DNA from: Cordilura impudica
Taxonomy: Eukaryota > Arthropoda > Insecta > Diptera > Scathophagidae
DNA: 64,000 bases
Assembly (NCBI GenBank): GCA_963682025.1
Contig: OY821522.1
Span: 31,235,158-31,299,157 of the forward strand
Direction: 5' to 3'
Shown here: positions 8,788 to 18,851 of the stretch, one piece after another
How the letters are laid out: the number at the start of each line of letters is the position of its first letter
Position numbering within the stretch: position 1 is the first letter of the stretch
Notes under the pieces: model-generated
What the model was told of the DNA's origin: nothing
Seen by the model: only the letters and a program-made list of their open reading frames with translations
The model's database searches: none
Translations under genes and position numbers: made by a program

Positions 8788-9710
8788 TCTCCTTGATGTT
8801 TATTTTATTGTTGTTTTGATAAAGTTCCTCTTACTGTTGGGCTTATTGTAAGTTTTTGTTCATATATGTTGTATTTGATTGAGGACAGCGGCAGTCTAAT
8901 AGAGTTTCTTAAAAATTTTGTTTAATGTTCTCTTAATATTTTTTTTGGTTTAACACTTGAAATCTTATTTTCTTGTTCCGATTTTTCTAACTTTATTTTT
9001 AGCAGAAACACGATTTTTGTACTAGGATTTAGGTTTACAAAATTTGTTTTACAAATGTTTTTAGGTGCTTTGTAAATGTTTTCCACTGTGTAGATTTTTT
9101 TTAATAACTGTCTAGTTTAACAATATAATTAATTTTCAAATATTTTAAGTAGAATTGGTTAATACCTGTTAAGTTCACAAATGTTTTGTTTTACATTTAT
9201 TTTTTCTTATGTAGATTTGTTTTGTAAAATGTATTCTTTAAAAATTTTGGTTTACAAAATATAATGGGTTTTTTTTTATTTGTTTTATTATATGTTTTCT
9301 AGGCGCTTTAATTTTGTCTTTAGATTTTAAATTTCTTTAATTAATTTTAATTTCTTAAGTCTTAAAATATTTTTTTTTTTATCTTAATTTTTTTTTTAAA
9401 CTTTCACTTTTATTTCTTAAACTTAAATTTTCTTAAACTTAATTTTTTCTTAAACTTAATTTTTAGATTACATTTTAATTTAATTCTTACGAGGTTTTTC
9501 CTCAACCTTTCTTTCTCACGATTACTTTCAACTCTCCAATCAAAAATTATTTTCTTTCTATCAAACCTATCTTCATTCATTCATTCATCACAAGATAAAA
9601 ACCTGTTTATAAAAAAAAATCGCCACCAATTCATTGAGAACATTCATATTCGTTCATACGTGTAACCAATACTCATACATTCACTAATTTCCCTATGTAA
9701 AAAAAATACT
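8788..9710. other. AT-rich intergenic sequence, no gene seen
   Basis: T-rich sequence with degenerate repeats such as TTTACAAAATTTGTTTTACAAA (8990-9260) and TTTCTTAAACTTAA (9410-9470), and a short CATT repeat near 9574-9590. No ORF with recognisable protein features was found on either strand. Confidence 0.5.
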
Positions 9711-10050
9711 ACATCTAACTATGAGTAGAACAAAGTAAGCCGATGTTAATGGCTGACAAGATGGGTGGGAATGAGAACGAGTAAAAGCTTTACACATGAA
9801 TAAACTGTTTAAAAATAGAATTTCTTCTCTTGCAACAAAAAAATTGGCAAACGACATTACCATATAAGGTGTTGTTTATTAAATGGTACAGCACAAAAAA
9901 AAACAAAACAAACATACATACAAATCTCATACTGACGAAACGGGATTCTTGCAAAAATTTTACATTGCAAAATAAATAACGTTTCGCTTAATGTGACTTG
10001 TACATTTTTGGTAAGTGCAGTCGTCACCAAAAATAAACGGCCGTCACAAA
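9711..10050. repeat. Unidentified 340-bp repeat, copy A
   Basis: It begins ACATCTAACTATGAGTAG and ends CGGCCGTCACAAA. It is about 90% or more similar to 20127-20459 in the same orientation, with small indels. No TIR, LTR-type ends or coding sequence were seen. An inverted CGAAACG / CGTTTCG pair lies in its last third. It could be a solo LTR, a short non-autonomous element, or part of a segmental duplication. Confidence 0.75.
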
Positions 10051-10571
10051 ACAGATGCTTTTGATTTCCATGAAAGGAAAAATCAACTGAAAACGGTCGG
10101 ATGGGTTTTTAGCAGTGACGTTCCGTCTGATGTGCGGAGGTGTTCTCTGAACACCCTAAATTTTTTCCTATTAACATGTCAGCTTTATATTTTATATATA
10201 TATTTTTTTTCTTAGGTTCAAAAATATTTCCGCACACATATTTTTTTTATAAACTATTGTTTGCCTACTTTTTTTATGAATGTACCAATACGGTGTTCAA
10301 AACTGTTACAGAACGCCAGACAATGTTAATAAAAATATATTTTAAAATTGTGCAAACCAGAACAAATTCAATCAAAAAAGGCATACAAGTGTTCAACAGA
10401 ACTCAGAGAACAATGCTGTCTTTAGAATAACTACACACACAAACAAAATCTGTTAGAAAAAGATATGCAAAATGTGTTCTATTTAACATTTGAACAACTA
10501 AAAATGTTATAGAGTTAACATTCATTACAGAGTGTGAGTAAAAAGCAGCAACTTTTTTTATGCTAAAGAAA
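10051..10571. other. AT-rich intergenic sequence, no gene seen
   Basis: The two open frames here are AT-composition artefacts without protein features. A GC-richer patch (10110-10160, with the phrase GGTGTTCTCTGAACACC) contains a short inverted repeat, GTGTTC / GAACAC. Nothing else is recognised. Confidence 0.45.
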
Positions 10572-11123
10572 CAGGAGTGCCAGATGATTTTGATGAAAAA
10601 TCGGCATAATTAAAAAAAATCGGCACTTAAATCTAAAAAAACGGCAAATGAAAAATTACTGTTAAAAATTTTATAAAACTTATTTTTACTAACAATATTT
10701 TTTTTTTAACTTAAAAGTGGGGCATGGCGCAAAAAAGGTTAGAAACCATTGCTATAAAGCATATACATATATATTATTGATTTTTTCGGCAAATTAATTT
10801 AGTAATTAAAAAGAAAATTAAAAATTTGTTTAAATTCTTTTTTAATAAAAACAATATTTTTAAAAATTAATTATTCGATTCATCGACATAAATTAACCGA
10901 TTTTTTCTTTATTAGAAAATCGTCATTTTAAAATTATTTGAACAAGAGTTTGGTTTTCTTTGCTCGAATAATCGAATTATTCTTAATCGGTTGACAACTC
11001 TAACATATACCCTCTATCACTAAGAGGAGTATAAAAAGTTACAATGTTTTTATAGTTGATTAAGGCCTTATGATAATTTTGAGACAAAAAATCGGCAAAA
11101 TGCCGACAAATATGGTAGCCCTA
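10572..11123. mobile_element. Probable hAT-type MITE
   Basis: The left end, CAGGAGTGCCAGAT, and the inverted right end, TAGGGCTACCATAT, are related but diverged. They are flanked by 8-bp near-repeats TAAAGAAA (10564-10571) and TAAACAAA (11124-11131), which match at 7 of 8 positions. An 8-bp duplication with CAGGG-like ends containing TGCCA is typical of hAT elements. The subterminal parts share ATCGGC phrases on both sides. No transposase is encoded. Confidence 0.5.
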
Positions 11124-11304
11124 TAAACAAAACAAATATTTAACTGCAAAAATTGAGAGAGAAAATACTTGCATACATATTCATATGGTTCTACAGAAAA
11201 GCTGAACATTGCAGTTGCGTGGTGGTAATTCATTTTACATCTAATTTTGAATGCAAGCAGACGCAAAAATGATATGTGAATGCTCCATTGAAAAATGTGT
11301 ATAA

Positions 11305-12374
11305 AATTCGTTTTCAAGACTAAAAATCGAAGAGAAAAATCAAATAATTAAATTAGGAAGACCAACACCAGAACTTCCCAATTTAACAACAAAAAATAAA
11401 GCTTTTATTAGACATTTTCAGATTTCCAATTATAAGGAAAAATTTTGGTTATGTGGTTGTCCCATTATTAACAAGTTATTTTGTTGGCCTTGCTTGCTTT
11501 TTTCTGCTAATAATGAAAAAGGAGTTTGGACCACAGGTTTTAATGATTTAAACCATTTAACTGCTTATATGACAAAACATCAAACGTCTCGAGTACACAT
11601 TAGTAACACTTTGACATTAAAAACATTTGGAAATGTTCGAGTTGACCTTTTACTTGATGAACAAAAACGCACTTCAGTATCGAGACACAACGAACAGGTT
11701 TCAGAAAACCGATGTGTATTCGAACGCTTAGTAGATACTGTATGCTTTCTAGGTGAGCAAGAACTTGCTTTCAGAGGTAACGATGAAAATGAAAATTCTG
11801 ACAATAGAGGTAATTATGTGGAAATTTTACACTTAATTGCAAAATATGACAGTAAATTGGAACGTCATTTATCGTCATCCCAGGTTTTTAAGGGCACCTC
11901 CAATCATATACAAAACGATTTGATTAACTCTATTGGCAACGTTATTTTAAATAATATTGAATAAGAGATAAATGAAGCTTCATTTATCTCTGTAATGCTT
12001 GATGAAACCACCGATATAAAGAAAATATCTCAATTATCTATCGTTTTTCGATATGTTGACAACAAAAGATTTGCTAGGGAGAGATTTTACAAATATATGG
12101 ACGTAAGTGATGATCGTACAGCGGACTCTATTTCCACAAAATTAATAGACTTAATAAAACTTAAGAATTGGGGAGGAAAGCTAGTAGCTCAGACCTATGA
12201 TGGTGCAGCTGTCATGTCGAGTGCTTTGAATGGAACACAAGCTAAGGTTAAAAACCAAATTCATAATGCTATTTTATTCATTGTAATGCTCATGTGTTAA
12301 ATTTAGTATTATCTCAATCTGTAAATTTTATAAACGAAAATAAAATATTTTTTTTAACATTATTTTTTAACATT
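11305..12374 (+). pseudogene. ZMYM1-like hAT transposase (DUF4371), N-terminal and central part
   Basis: The open frame starts after a TAA at 11302 and has no early Met, so the true start is missing or in a lost exon. In order: KLGRPTPELP linker, a TTF-like zinc finger (CGC at 11452, CWPCLLF near 11480), and a DUF4371-type core with AFRGNDENENS, VFKGTS and DETTDI (catalytic-type Asp at 12001), then YDGAAVMS (Asp at 12199). Lesions are one in-frame TAA at 11962-11964 with the family pattern continuing right after it, and a one-base deletion near 12269 that shifts the frame before the HC-NAH-LNL stretch. The gene continues at 16570 after the Jockey insertion. It would have cut and pasted hAT-type DNA elements and is now inactive. 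Confidence 0.85.
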
Positions 12375-12383
12375 AACATTATC
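12375..12383 (+). repeat. Left target-site duplication of the Jockey-like element
   Basis: AACATTATC lies immediately before the element start and recurs at 16561-16569 right after the poly-A tail. The hAT reading frame joins across one copy. Upstream the target looks further duplicated: TTTTTTAACATTA occurs twice in tandem, probably slippage during insertion or repair. Confidence 0.8.
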
Positions 12384-12413
12384 AAGTAAAAGCTGCTGTG
12401 CTGTGCGGACGTG
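12384..12413 (+). promoter_or_regulatory. Candidate internal promoter of the Jockey-like element
   Basis: TCA at the 5' junction (A at 12384) resembles an initiator, and GGACGTG at 12407-12413 matches the RGWCGTG downstream promoter element of TATA-less Drosophila retrotransposons. Its position is about four bases closer than usual. Sequence resemblance only. Confidence 0.45.
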
Positions 12414-12569
12414 TTTTTTTAATTTGGTCCGACAAAAATTCGAATGTTAATAAGTTAAAGTGATTTTAAACAAATAAAAATTGCGAAAAGACGCTAAAAG
12501 TTATACTTAATATTAAATGAAGCCTAAATTTTGTCAGAAAAATCTTTTTAAGAAAACAAATAACCAGAA

Positions 12570-13757
12570 ATGATGAGCCAAAATCGTTTTTCTTTGTTAT
12601 CTAATAATGATGTCGAAGAAGATGCAGATGAAATTGTTAAACAGCACAAGCCCCCGGCCATTTTTTTACGCGAGCAAAACTCTAACCTTTTAGTAAATTC
12701 TTTGACAGAAACAGTCGGAAAAGATAATTTTTTTGTTGAATCGCTGCGCAGAGGAAACGTTCTTGAAACGAAAATTCAGACTTTTACAGAAACTAATTAA
12801 CGCAAAATTGTTTATTATCTCGATTTAGAAAAAAAAAAATTATTATACTCACCAGCTGAAAAGTTCGAAAGGTTTATCAATCGTCATAAAAGGTATCGAA
12901 AGCAACATCCCTACAAACGAAATCACAAATGCCATAGAAAATGAAGGCTACAAGGTAAAATCTGTTCACAACATAAAAAATAAGGATAAAATACCGCAAC
13001 CACTCTTCAGAGTTGAAATTGCCTTTGAATCCAGCAAATTAAAAAGAAACGAGCCACATCCAATTTACAATCTTCGTTATCTTCTTCACCGAAGAATTAC
13101 TGTAGAAGAACCACGCAAACGTAAAGACCCACCTCAATGCTTAAACTGCCAGGAATTCGGTCACACCAAAAGCTATTGCAAGCTCCCAGCAGTATGTGTA
13201 ATCTGTGGTGATATCCATAAAACGTCCGAATGCATAAAACCTAAAAACGACCCAAAAAATAAAAAATGTAGCAACTGTGGTGGCAACCACACTGCAAATT
13301 ATAGGGGATGTCCAGTCTTTATACAGATCAAGAAAAACGCTCCTAATAAACCCGCTTATCGGCGCTTCCAGCCAAATGTTCTCCCAAATTTTGACAACAA
13401 TAATAACATCTCCTCACAACATAGACCCTCTGATCAAACTAATAACAACTACGCCAGTTACACTGCCAACCCTCTTCCTATTCTTACTAATAACATGTCG
13501 TATGCTCATCCGCTCAATCCAGTAGTATTCCTTTTGAAAGACTGGGTTCTCATAACATTCCTTTTGAAAGATTGGGTGCTCATAACATTCCAGAATCTCA
13601 AATTCCTAAAGAATCTTCACAGAAATCGCCCTTAGAGAACTCAATAGAGCTTCTAATACAAACTATGAACAACTTTATATCTAATATGCAAGTCATGATG
13701 CAGGAACTATTAAGAAATCAGGGGATGCTACTTCAAGCATTCGCCCATAAGCAATGA
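12570..13757 (+). pseudogene. Jockey ORF1, nucleic-acid-binding gag-like protein, damaged
   Basis: The reading frame starts MMSQNRFSLL at 12570 and would span about 395 codons. Features are an acidic N-terminal part, a PRE/C2HC-associated region (RVEIAF, RYLLHRRITVEEPRK) and three CCHC-like zinc knuckles at 13138-13179, 13195-13236 and 13267-13311 (CLNCQEFGHTKSYC is the first). A 30-bp tandem duplication encodes FERLGSHNIP / FERLGAHNIP, followed by a C-terminal tail rich in Q and M. Lesions are a TAA at 12798-12800, a frameshift in the A-run near 12828-12840 and a one-base loss near 13510. It would coat the element RNA and aid reverse transcription. The TGA at 13755-13757 overlaps the ORF2 ATG as ATGA. 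Confidence 0.85.
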
Positions 13758-16411
13758 ACCAGCTAAGAATATGTTACTGGAATGCAAACGGTTTAAGCCA
13801 ACACAAGGTAGAAGTAGAAAGCTTTCTAAAGTCTCAGTCTATAGACATATTGCTTGTTTCAGAAACACATTTTACCTTAAAAAACTGTTTTCGAATTAAA
13901 GGATACTCTATATACGACACCAAACATCCAAGTGGTAAAGCGTGTGGTGGTGCAGCCATAATAATTAATAAACAAATTAGCCATTTCTCATTGCTGGAAT
14001 ATAGAACTGACCACATTCAAGCCTCATCAATCTGTCTCTCAGCCTCAAACACCATCATATCCTCTATATACTGTCCCCCAAGGCACAAAATAACAGATGA
14101 TCAATTCATTACTTTATACAAAACTCTAGGAAATAAATTCATAGCAGCAGGAGATTACAACGCAAAGCACACATTTTGGGGCTCACGACTCACTACTCCT
14201 AAGGGCAGACAGCTATTTAAAGCTATATCAACTCTAAAACTTGACGTTATATCTGGAGGACAGCCCACTTATTGGCCTTCAGACCTACAAAAGACTCCTG
14301 ATTTAATCGATTTTGCAGTCATTAAGAACATCAGGCGAGATCAGCTTTCGACAATCTCTTTGTTCGACCTGTCTTCTGACCACTCTCCCACTATTTTAAC
14401 AATGCTGAATGGTCAAACCATCGCAAAACCTTTCTGTTTTCCTAATAGACATACTAACTGGCTCAAATACAGAAAGTATATAAGCTCCCACTTACCTCAC
14501 AATATTTCACTTATATCCGATGATGAAATACAAGATACTGTAAACGTATTCTCTGAAATATTATCAACTGCAGCAAAAGTAGCTACTCCGCTTAAAAGCT
14601 ACGTCGACATTAAAAATAATAAATATTCAACAACCATCGAAAATCTTATAAAAGAAAAGAGAAATCTTAGAAGACAATGGCAACTATACCGCTCTCCTAC
14701 CTTGAAAAGACAACTTAACCGCTGTCAAAGGACCCTTCATAGTGCTCTTTTGGAAAACAAACAGTCAGCTCTAAAGTCATATCTAGAAGATCTAGATCCA
14801 ACAAAATCCACGGACTATAGTCTTTGGAAAGCCACAAAAAAACTTAAAAACCCAACTAGCTACGAATCTGCTATTCGTTATAGCGATGGTAATTGGGCTA
14901 GGTCCCATAAAGATAAAGCCGAAGTTTTTGCTGATCACCTAGAAAGAGTGTTCACACCTAATATTTCCAGCTCTGACATAACTTTACCAACTATTGAAGA
15001 CCTGGTTGTTTCACCAATGAAAATTCGATTCTCGTCCTTAACTTCAGCAATTAAAAAACTGAAAACAAATAAATCCCCGGGCATGGACAAAATTTCAGGA
15101 AAAATGATCTGTGAGCTACCAACATCTGCCCTTAAACTAGTTTTATTCATTTTCAATTCCATCTTGCGAACTGGATTCTACCCTAAATCATGGAAAATAT
15201 CAGAAATAATTATGATACCTAAGCCAGGTAAGGACGCTAGCCAAGTCTCATCTTATCGCCCGATAAGCTTACTCTCAATTTTATCCAAGCTTTTTGAGAA
15301 AGTATTTTTGAATGCTCTGACCCCACATTTAAACGATTGCCACATCATTCCAATGCATCAGTTTGGATTTCGAAAGGATCACGGTACTATAGAACAGGTC
15401 CATCGCATAGTTACTCTTATCAGAAAGGCTTTCGAAGACAAACTCTATTGCTCCTCACTCTTCATAGACATTTCCCAAGCCTTTGACAAGGTCTGGCATG
15501 ATGGGCTATTATATAAAATAAGCTCCCTGTTACCCCAAAACACCCAAAAGTTACTGCGAAACTACCTCCTAGACCGGTCATTTGTAGTAAAGTACAAAGA
15601 TCACATCTCAGACTCACGAAAAATTACAGCTGGAGTTCCCCAAGGCAGTATACTAGGTCCTCTCATGTATATACTTTATACTTCGGATATGCCCACAAAT
15701 AACCTGATTCACACGTCAACTTTTGCAGACGATACAGCGTTTATAAGCGTACATAAAAATCCAGCAATTGCTTCAAGTTATTTACAGGCTCATATTAAAG
15801 AACTCGAAAAATGGCTCAACAAATGGAAAATAAAAGTAAATCCATCTAAGTGCGCACATGTTACCTTCACCTTGAGAATGGGTAACTGTCCCAAACTGAA
15901 GATAAATAACATAGATATACCCGAACAAAATAATATAAAATATCTTGGTATACACCTCGATCGTCGCCTTACCTGGTCAAAACACATAGAATCCAAATGC
16001 ACACAACTTAAACTTAAAACATCACAGTTACAGTGGCTCCTTTGTCCTCACTCCGATCTCAATCTAAGCTACAAGGTTCTACTCTACAAAGCTATTATTA
16101 AGCCAATATGGACGTATGGAATCCAACTATGGGGAACATCTTCGGCATCCAATATACAGAAATTACAAAGAAGACAAAATAAAATACTGCGACTTATTAC
16201 TGGTGACCCGTGGTATATTCGTAACGCAAATATTCATAAGGACCTTAATATTCCATTTATTCGCGATGAAATAAATACATCCTGCTCCAACTATATACGA
16301 AAACTACAATCACATCCAAATCCTCTTGCACAGGACCTTCTATCTTATAGTGGACACATTCGCCTCAAGAGGGTCGACACATTGGCCCTTGTAGAATTAC
16401 ATGATAGATAA
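13754..16411 (+). CDS. Jockey ORF2: AP-like endonuclease and reverse transcriptase
   Basis: An intact 885-residue protein that nicks target DNA and reverse transcribes the element RNA from the nick. The endonuclease (~1-225) shows N10 in WNANG, E37 in SETH, GDYNAKH (~134-140) and SDHSP (~212-216). The RT follows: NKSPGMDK (~440), MIPKPGK and SYRPISLL (~490-505), QFGFRKDHGT (~537), FIDISQAFDKVW with catalytic Asp about 572, GVPQGSILGP (~634) and FADD with Asp 659-660. The C-terminal part has TYGIQLWG and the QRRQNKILR stretch usual in the Jockey clade. No RNase H is seen. The start overlaps the ORF1 stop (ATGA), suggesting translation by termination-reinitiation. Length and motif set are normal for the family. 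Confidence 0.95.
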   Translation: MNQLRICYWNANGLSQHKVEVESFLKSQSIDILLVSETHFTLKNCFRIKGYSIYDTKHPSGKACGGAAIIINKQISHFSLLEYRTDHIQASSICLSASNTIISSIYCPPRHKITDDQFITLYKTLGNKFIAAGDYNAKHTFWGSRLTTPKGRQLFKAISTLKLDVISGGQPTYWPSDLQKTPDLIDFAVIKNIRRDQLSTISLFDLSSDHSPTILTMLNGQTIAKPFCFPNRHTNWLKYRKYISSHLPHNISLISDDEIQDTVNVFSEILSTAAKVATPLKSYVDIKNNKYSTTIENLIKEKRNLRRQWQLYRSPTLKRQLNRCQRTLHSALLENKQSALKSYLEDLDPTKSTDYSLWKATKKLKNPTSYESAIRYSDGNWARSHKDKAEVFADHLERVFTPNISSSDITLPTIEDLVVSPMKIRFSSLTSAIKKLKTNKSPGMDKISGKMICELPTSALKLVLFIFNSILRTGFYPKSWKISEIIMIPKPGKDASQVSSYRPISLLSILSKLFEKVFLNALTPHLNDCHIIPMHQFGFRKDHGTIEQVHRIVTLIRKAFEDKLYCSSLFIDISQAFDKVWHDGLLYKISSLLPQNTQKLLRNYLLDRSFVVKYKDHISDSRKITAGVPQGSILGPLMYILYTSDMPTNNLIHTSTFADDTAFISVHKNPAIASSYLQAHIKELEKWLNKWKIKVNPSKCAHVTFTLRMGNCPKLKINNIDIPEQNNIKYLGIHLDRRLTWSKHIESKCTQLKLKTSQLQWLLCPHSDLNLSYKVLLYKAIIKPIWTYGIQLWGTSSASNIQKLQRRQNKILRLITGDPWYIRNANIHKDLNIPFIRDEINTSCSNYIRKLQSHPNPLAQDLLSYSGHIRLKRVDTLALVELHDR

Positions 16412-16430
16412 ACCTTTACGAAAAGAAAAA

Positions 16431-16461
16431 TGGATCTTCTATTGCAATGGCAATAGATCCA
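16431..16461 (+). promoter_or_regulatory. Stem-loop in Jockey 3' UTR
   Basis: CTATTGC (16439-16445), loop AATG and GCAATAG form a 7-bp stem. TGGAT / ATCCA extends it by five pairs beyond a CTT bulge. It lies 19 bases after the ORF2 stop. 3' UTR hairpins serve as RT recognition sites in several non-LTR families; that role is inferred here. Confidence 0.55.
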
Positions 16462-16560
16462 GAAATTATTAGTTAAATTAAGATTTTAATACTTATTGTT
16501 ATTTTCTGAAAAAAGAAAGATCCAATAAATAAATAGAAGTTAAAAAAAAAAAAAAAAAAA

Positions 16561-16569
16561 AACATTATC
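16561..16569 (+). repeat. Right target-site duplication of the Jockey-like element
   Basis: AACATTATC follows the poly-A tail directly and repeats 12375-12383. The hAT coding frame (TLSGLSAFF) resumes through it. Confidence 0.8.
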
Positions 16570-17454
16570 CGGGCTATCTGCTTTTTTTAATCAATCCACG
16601 AAAAGAACTTATTTTTTCGATCAGGTGGTAAAACGTAGAATCCCAACTGTGGCAACAACAAGATGGAATTATTCGTCTAGACTTGTTAATATAGTTCACA
16701 CTTTCCGTTCAGATCTAATAATAGTATTTGAAGAAATGATAGAAGACCCTGATACTTGGGGTGCGGATGCAATTCAAGCTAGAGGGTTTTTGCAATTTTT
16801 AATCTCATTTAATACAGTTTTCATGCTAAATACTTTTAACGACATTTTTTCATACACTGATGTATTGTTTGGTATTCTTCAAAAAAAATACTTAGATATT
16901 CAATATTGCTGGGGACATATTGAATTAACTAAGAAACAAATATTAGCTAAAAAATCTAAGTTTGATGATACATTTTCTATGTCAAAGAATAATGCTTGTG
17001 TAGCTTTAAAGCGTGGAGAAAATATTGAAAATTTCGAATTGAGATACAAAAAAACTTACAATCATATAATTGAAGCATTTGAAAGCTTAGAAAACTATTA
17101 TGAAAATTTTTTCTATTTCATTAAATTAAAAAACGAATTGTTGCTGTTTTACCCACATTCCCATTTCCATGACATTGCAGTGTTTGACATGCCAAATAAC
17201 TTAATTAATTTTGATTTAAAGGAGGCTTTTTCTGAAGTTTATAAATTAAATTTGTTGAGAGATCGTTTTCAGCACTTAAAAGAATAAGGACATATTCTAG
17301 AAACAAAATGCTAGAACAAGGATTGTCTGATCTAGCTTTAATATCCATTGAAAAGTCATTTTTAAAACAGCTTAAAAATAAAAAAGATTTTTATGATGAT
17401 GTCATTGAAGTTTTTGTTCAAAAATCAAGGCGAATTGAACTGGTTTATAAATAA
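16570..17454 (+). pseudogene. ZMYM1-like hAT transposase, C-terminal part
   Basis: This continues the frame broken by the Jockey element: SGLSAFFNQS, then VVKRRIPTVATTRWNYSSRL (RW at 16661-16666), a helical region, and finally the hAT dimerisation segment. A deletion or frameshift near 17250-17257 removes the stretch that normally precedes ERSFSALKRIRTYSRNKM (17257-17310) and puts this motif in another frame from the preceding 220 codons, which end at a TAA at 17285-17287. The end, IEKSFLK to RRIELVYK and the TAA at 17452-17454, matches the normal C terminus of this family. The protein is non-functional through at least four lesions across the gene plus the Jockey insertion. Confidence 0.85.
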
Positions 17455-17617
17455 AAAAAAGTCCTATTTAAAATAAAATGTAAAAAACAACAAAAAAAAA
17501 AAAATTAAAAAATATGGCAAAATAAAATGAAAAAAAAAAATTAAAAAAAACAAAAAAAAATTTAAAAAAAAATAAAAACAAAAAAAAAATTTTAAAATAA
17601 AAAAAAAAAAAAATTAA
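17455..17617. repeat. A-rich low-complexity stretch
   Basis: About 160 bases of long A-runs broken by TT, ATGG or CAA, directly after the hAT stop codon. No hAT terminal repeat could be recognised in or after it, so the 3' end of the hAT element is lost or obscured. Confidence 0.6.
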
Positions 17618-18829
17618 AATGGGATCTTGTCTATCGCGTCCTCGTCGTGGTCCTGGATAAAACTGAGAGTAGACATATTTTTGAAATTTTAAAATGTGGT
17701 GAACACCCAGTGGAAAACTTCACCGCACGTCCCTGGTTTTTAGGGTTTGCCATTTTTAAATCTTTGCCTTGAGTTTAAATCTCCTGCATATAAAACAGAA
17801 ATCAAAACAGCAGTTTACGCTGTTGGGGTTTTCCAAAACATGGTTCGATATCCATCGTTCAACGGAAAAGATTCCAACACAGAGATTTTTGGTTACTTTA
17901 AAAATTCAGTGTATAGGATTCTTATATCTAACAGAGACCTTAAACCAGCGATTTTTGTTCCTTTCAAAATTCGGTGATTTAAGTTCTCTCATTAAAAATG
18001 GACATAGACGCAGAGGTTTTGTGGGACCTTACTAAGCTTAAAACCGGTATTTTGAACTCTCCTATCGTAAACAAAAAGGCTTTGTCGGAAATGGGCTAAA
18101 TACAGGACTAGCTATAAAATGGTGTCTAGGCTATGTTATGAGATAATGAATGAATGAAGATTAGCTTAATGTCAACAAATTTCATAATTAATTAAATTCA
18201 AATCATTGTCAAAAAGAATTTTAGAATCTTAACTTGGGTTCTAAAATTAAATTAGGCTCAATAAAAAAATTCAATTAGGTTTTAAAATTATATTAGGTTC
18301 AAATCGAACCCACGCAAAAGTTTTAAATATTTAAAATTTTTTTTCAATAAATGTATCCCTATGTAGTAACCAAAACCAAACCAATTACTAGAAAAAAAAA
18401 ATCCGCAAGCAAGTATGACCATCCATCAAAAAAAATAGAAATTTAAAATTTGCGACTTTAATAATTTTTTCCCGAGTGTTTGCTGATTTCCTACTATAAA
18501 AATTATTTCGGATAAGTAACCGGTTCATTTAGAACGAAATTCTTATATTCCGGAAATAATCTTTACTGACCCAAGCAAGTAAAAAAATCACAATAATTAA
18601 ATTAAATTGTTAATCGATTTCGGTTCAATGTAAATAGTGATTTACACATATTTAATTAAAATTCCAGAAATCGAAACAAGAATGAATTTTAGAACAATTA
18701 TGCAAAAATATAATGAATTAGGAACTATATTGCTTTCCCGGTGCACAGATGTTAAATTTTAAAAAAGCGGTAGTTCCTATTTAGGCAACAAAAAATTTAA
18801 AGTTATAAAAATGGACTATTGTTGTTCAG

Positions 18830-18847
18830 GCCCCACGTTGGGCGCCA
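18830..18847 (-). other. tRNA-Lys primer-binding site
   Basis: The minus strand reads TGGCGCCCAACGTGGGGC, the complement of the 3' end of a tRNA-Lys including its CCA. Since CCA is not encoded in animal tRNA genes, and the bases before it do not match the rest of a tRNA, this is a retrotransposon priming site and not a tRNA gene. Confidence 0.8.
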
Positions 18848-18851
18848 TTTC

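Larger units (their letters stand above)
12384..16560 (+). mobile_element. Jockey-clade non-LTR retrotransposon inserted in the hAT gene
   Basis: This is a 4177-bp element: 186-base 5' UTR, ORF1 (gag-like, damaged), ORF2 (endonuclease-RT, intact), a 131-base 3' UTR with a stem-loop, two overlapping AATAAA signals near 16524-16533 and a poly-A tail (16542-16560). It is flanked by AACATTATC duplications. GGACGTG at +24 to +30 resembles the downstream promoter element of Jockey/Doc/F elements, and TCA straddles the presumed start. The full length, poly-A tail and perfect duplication show a fairly recent insertion. Confidence 0.92.

Noticed and set aside
10015..10430. Two overlapping plus-strand frames
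   Set aside because: AT-driven open frames with T-rich filler and no conserved features. The first begins inside the dispersed repeat.
17747..18035. Two overlapping plus-strand frames of 76 and 88 codons
   Set aside because: They lie antisense in the presumed leader of the LTR remnant and show no recognisable protein motif.
18770..18847. tRNA-Lys gene
   Set aside because: Only the last 18 bases match, including the CCA that is not genomic in animals, and no arms or A/B boxes precede it. A primer-binding site explains it.
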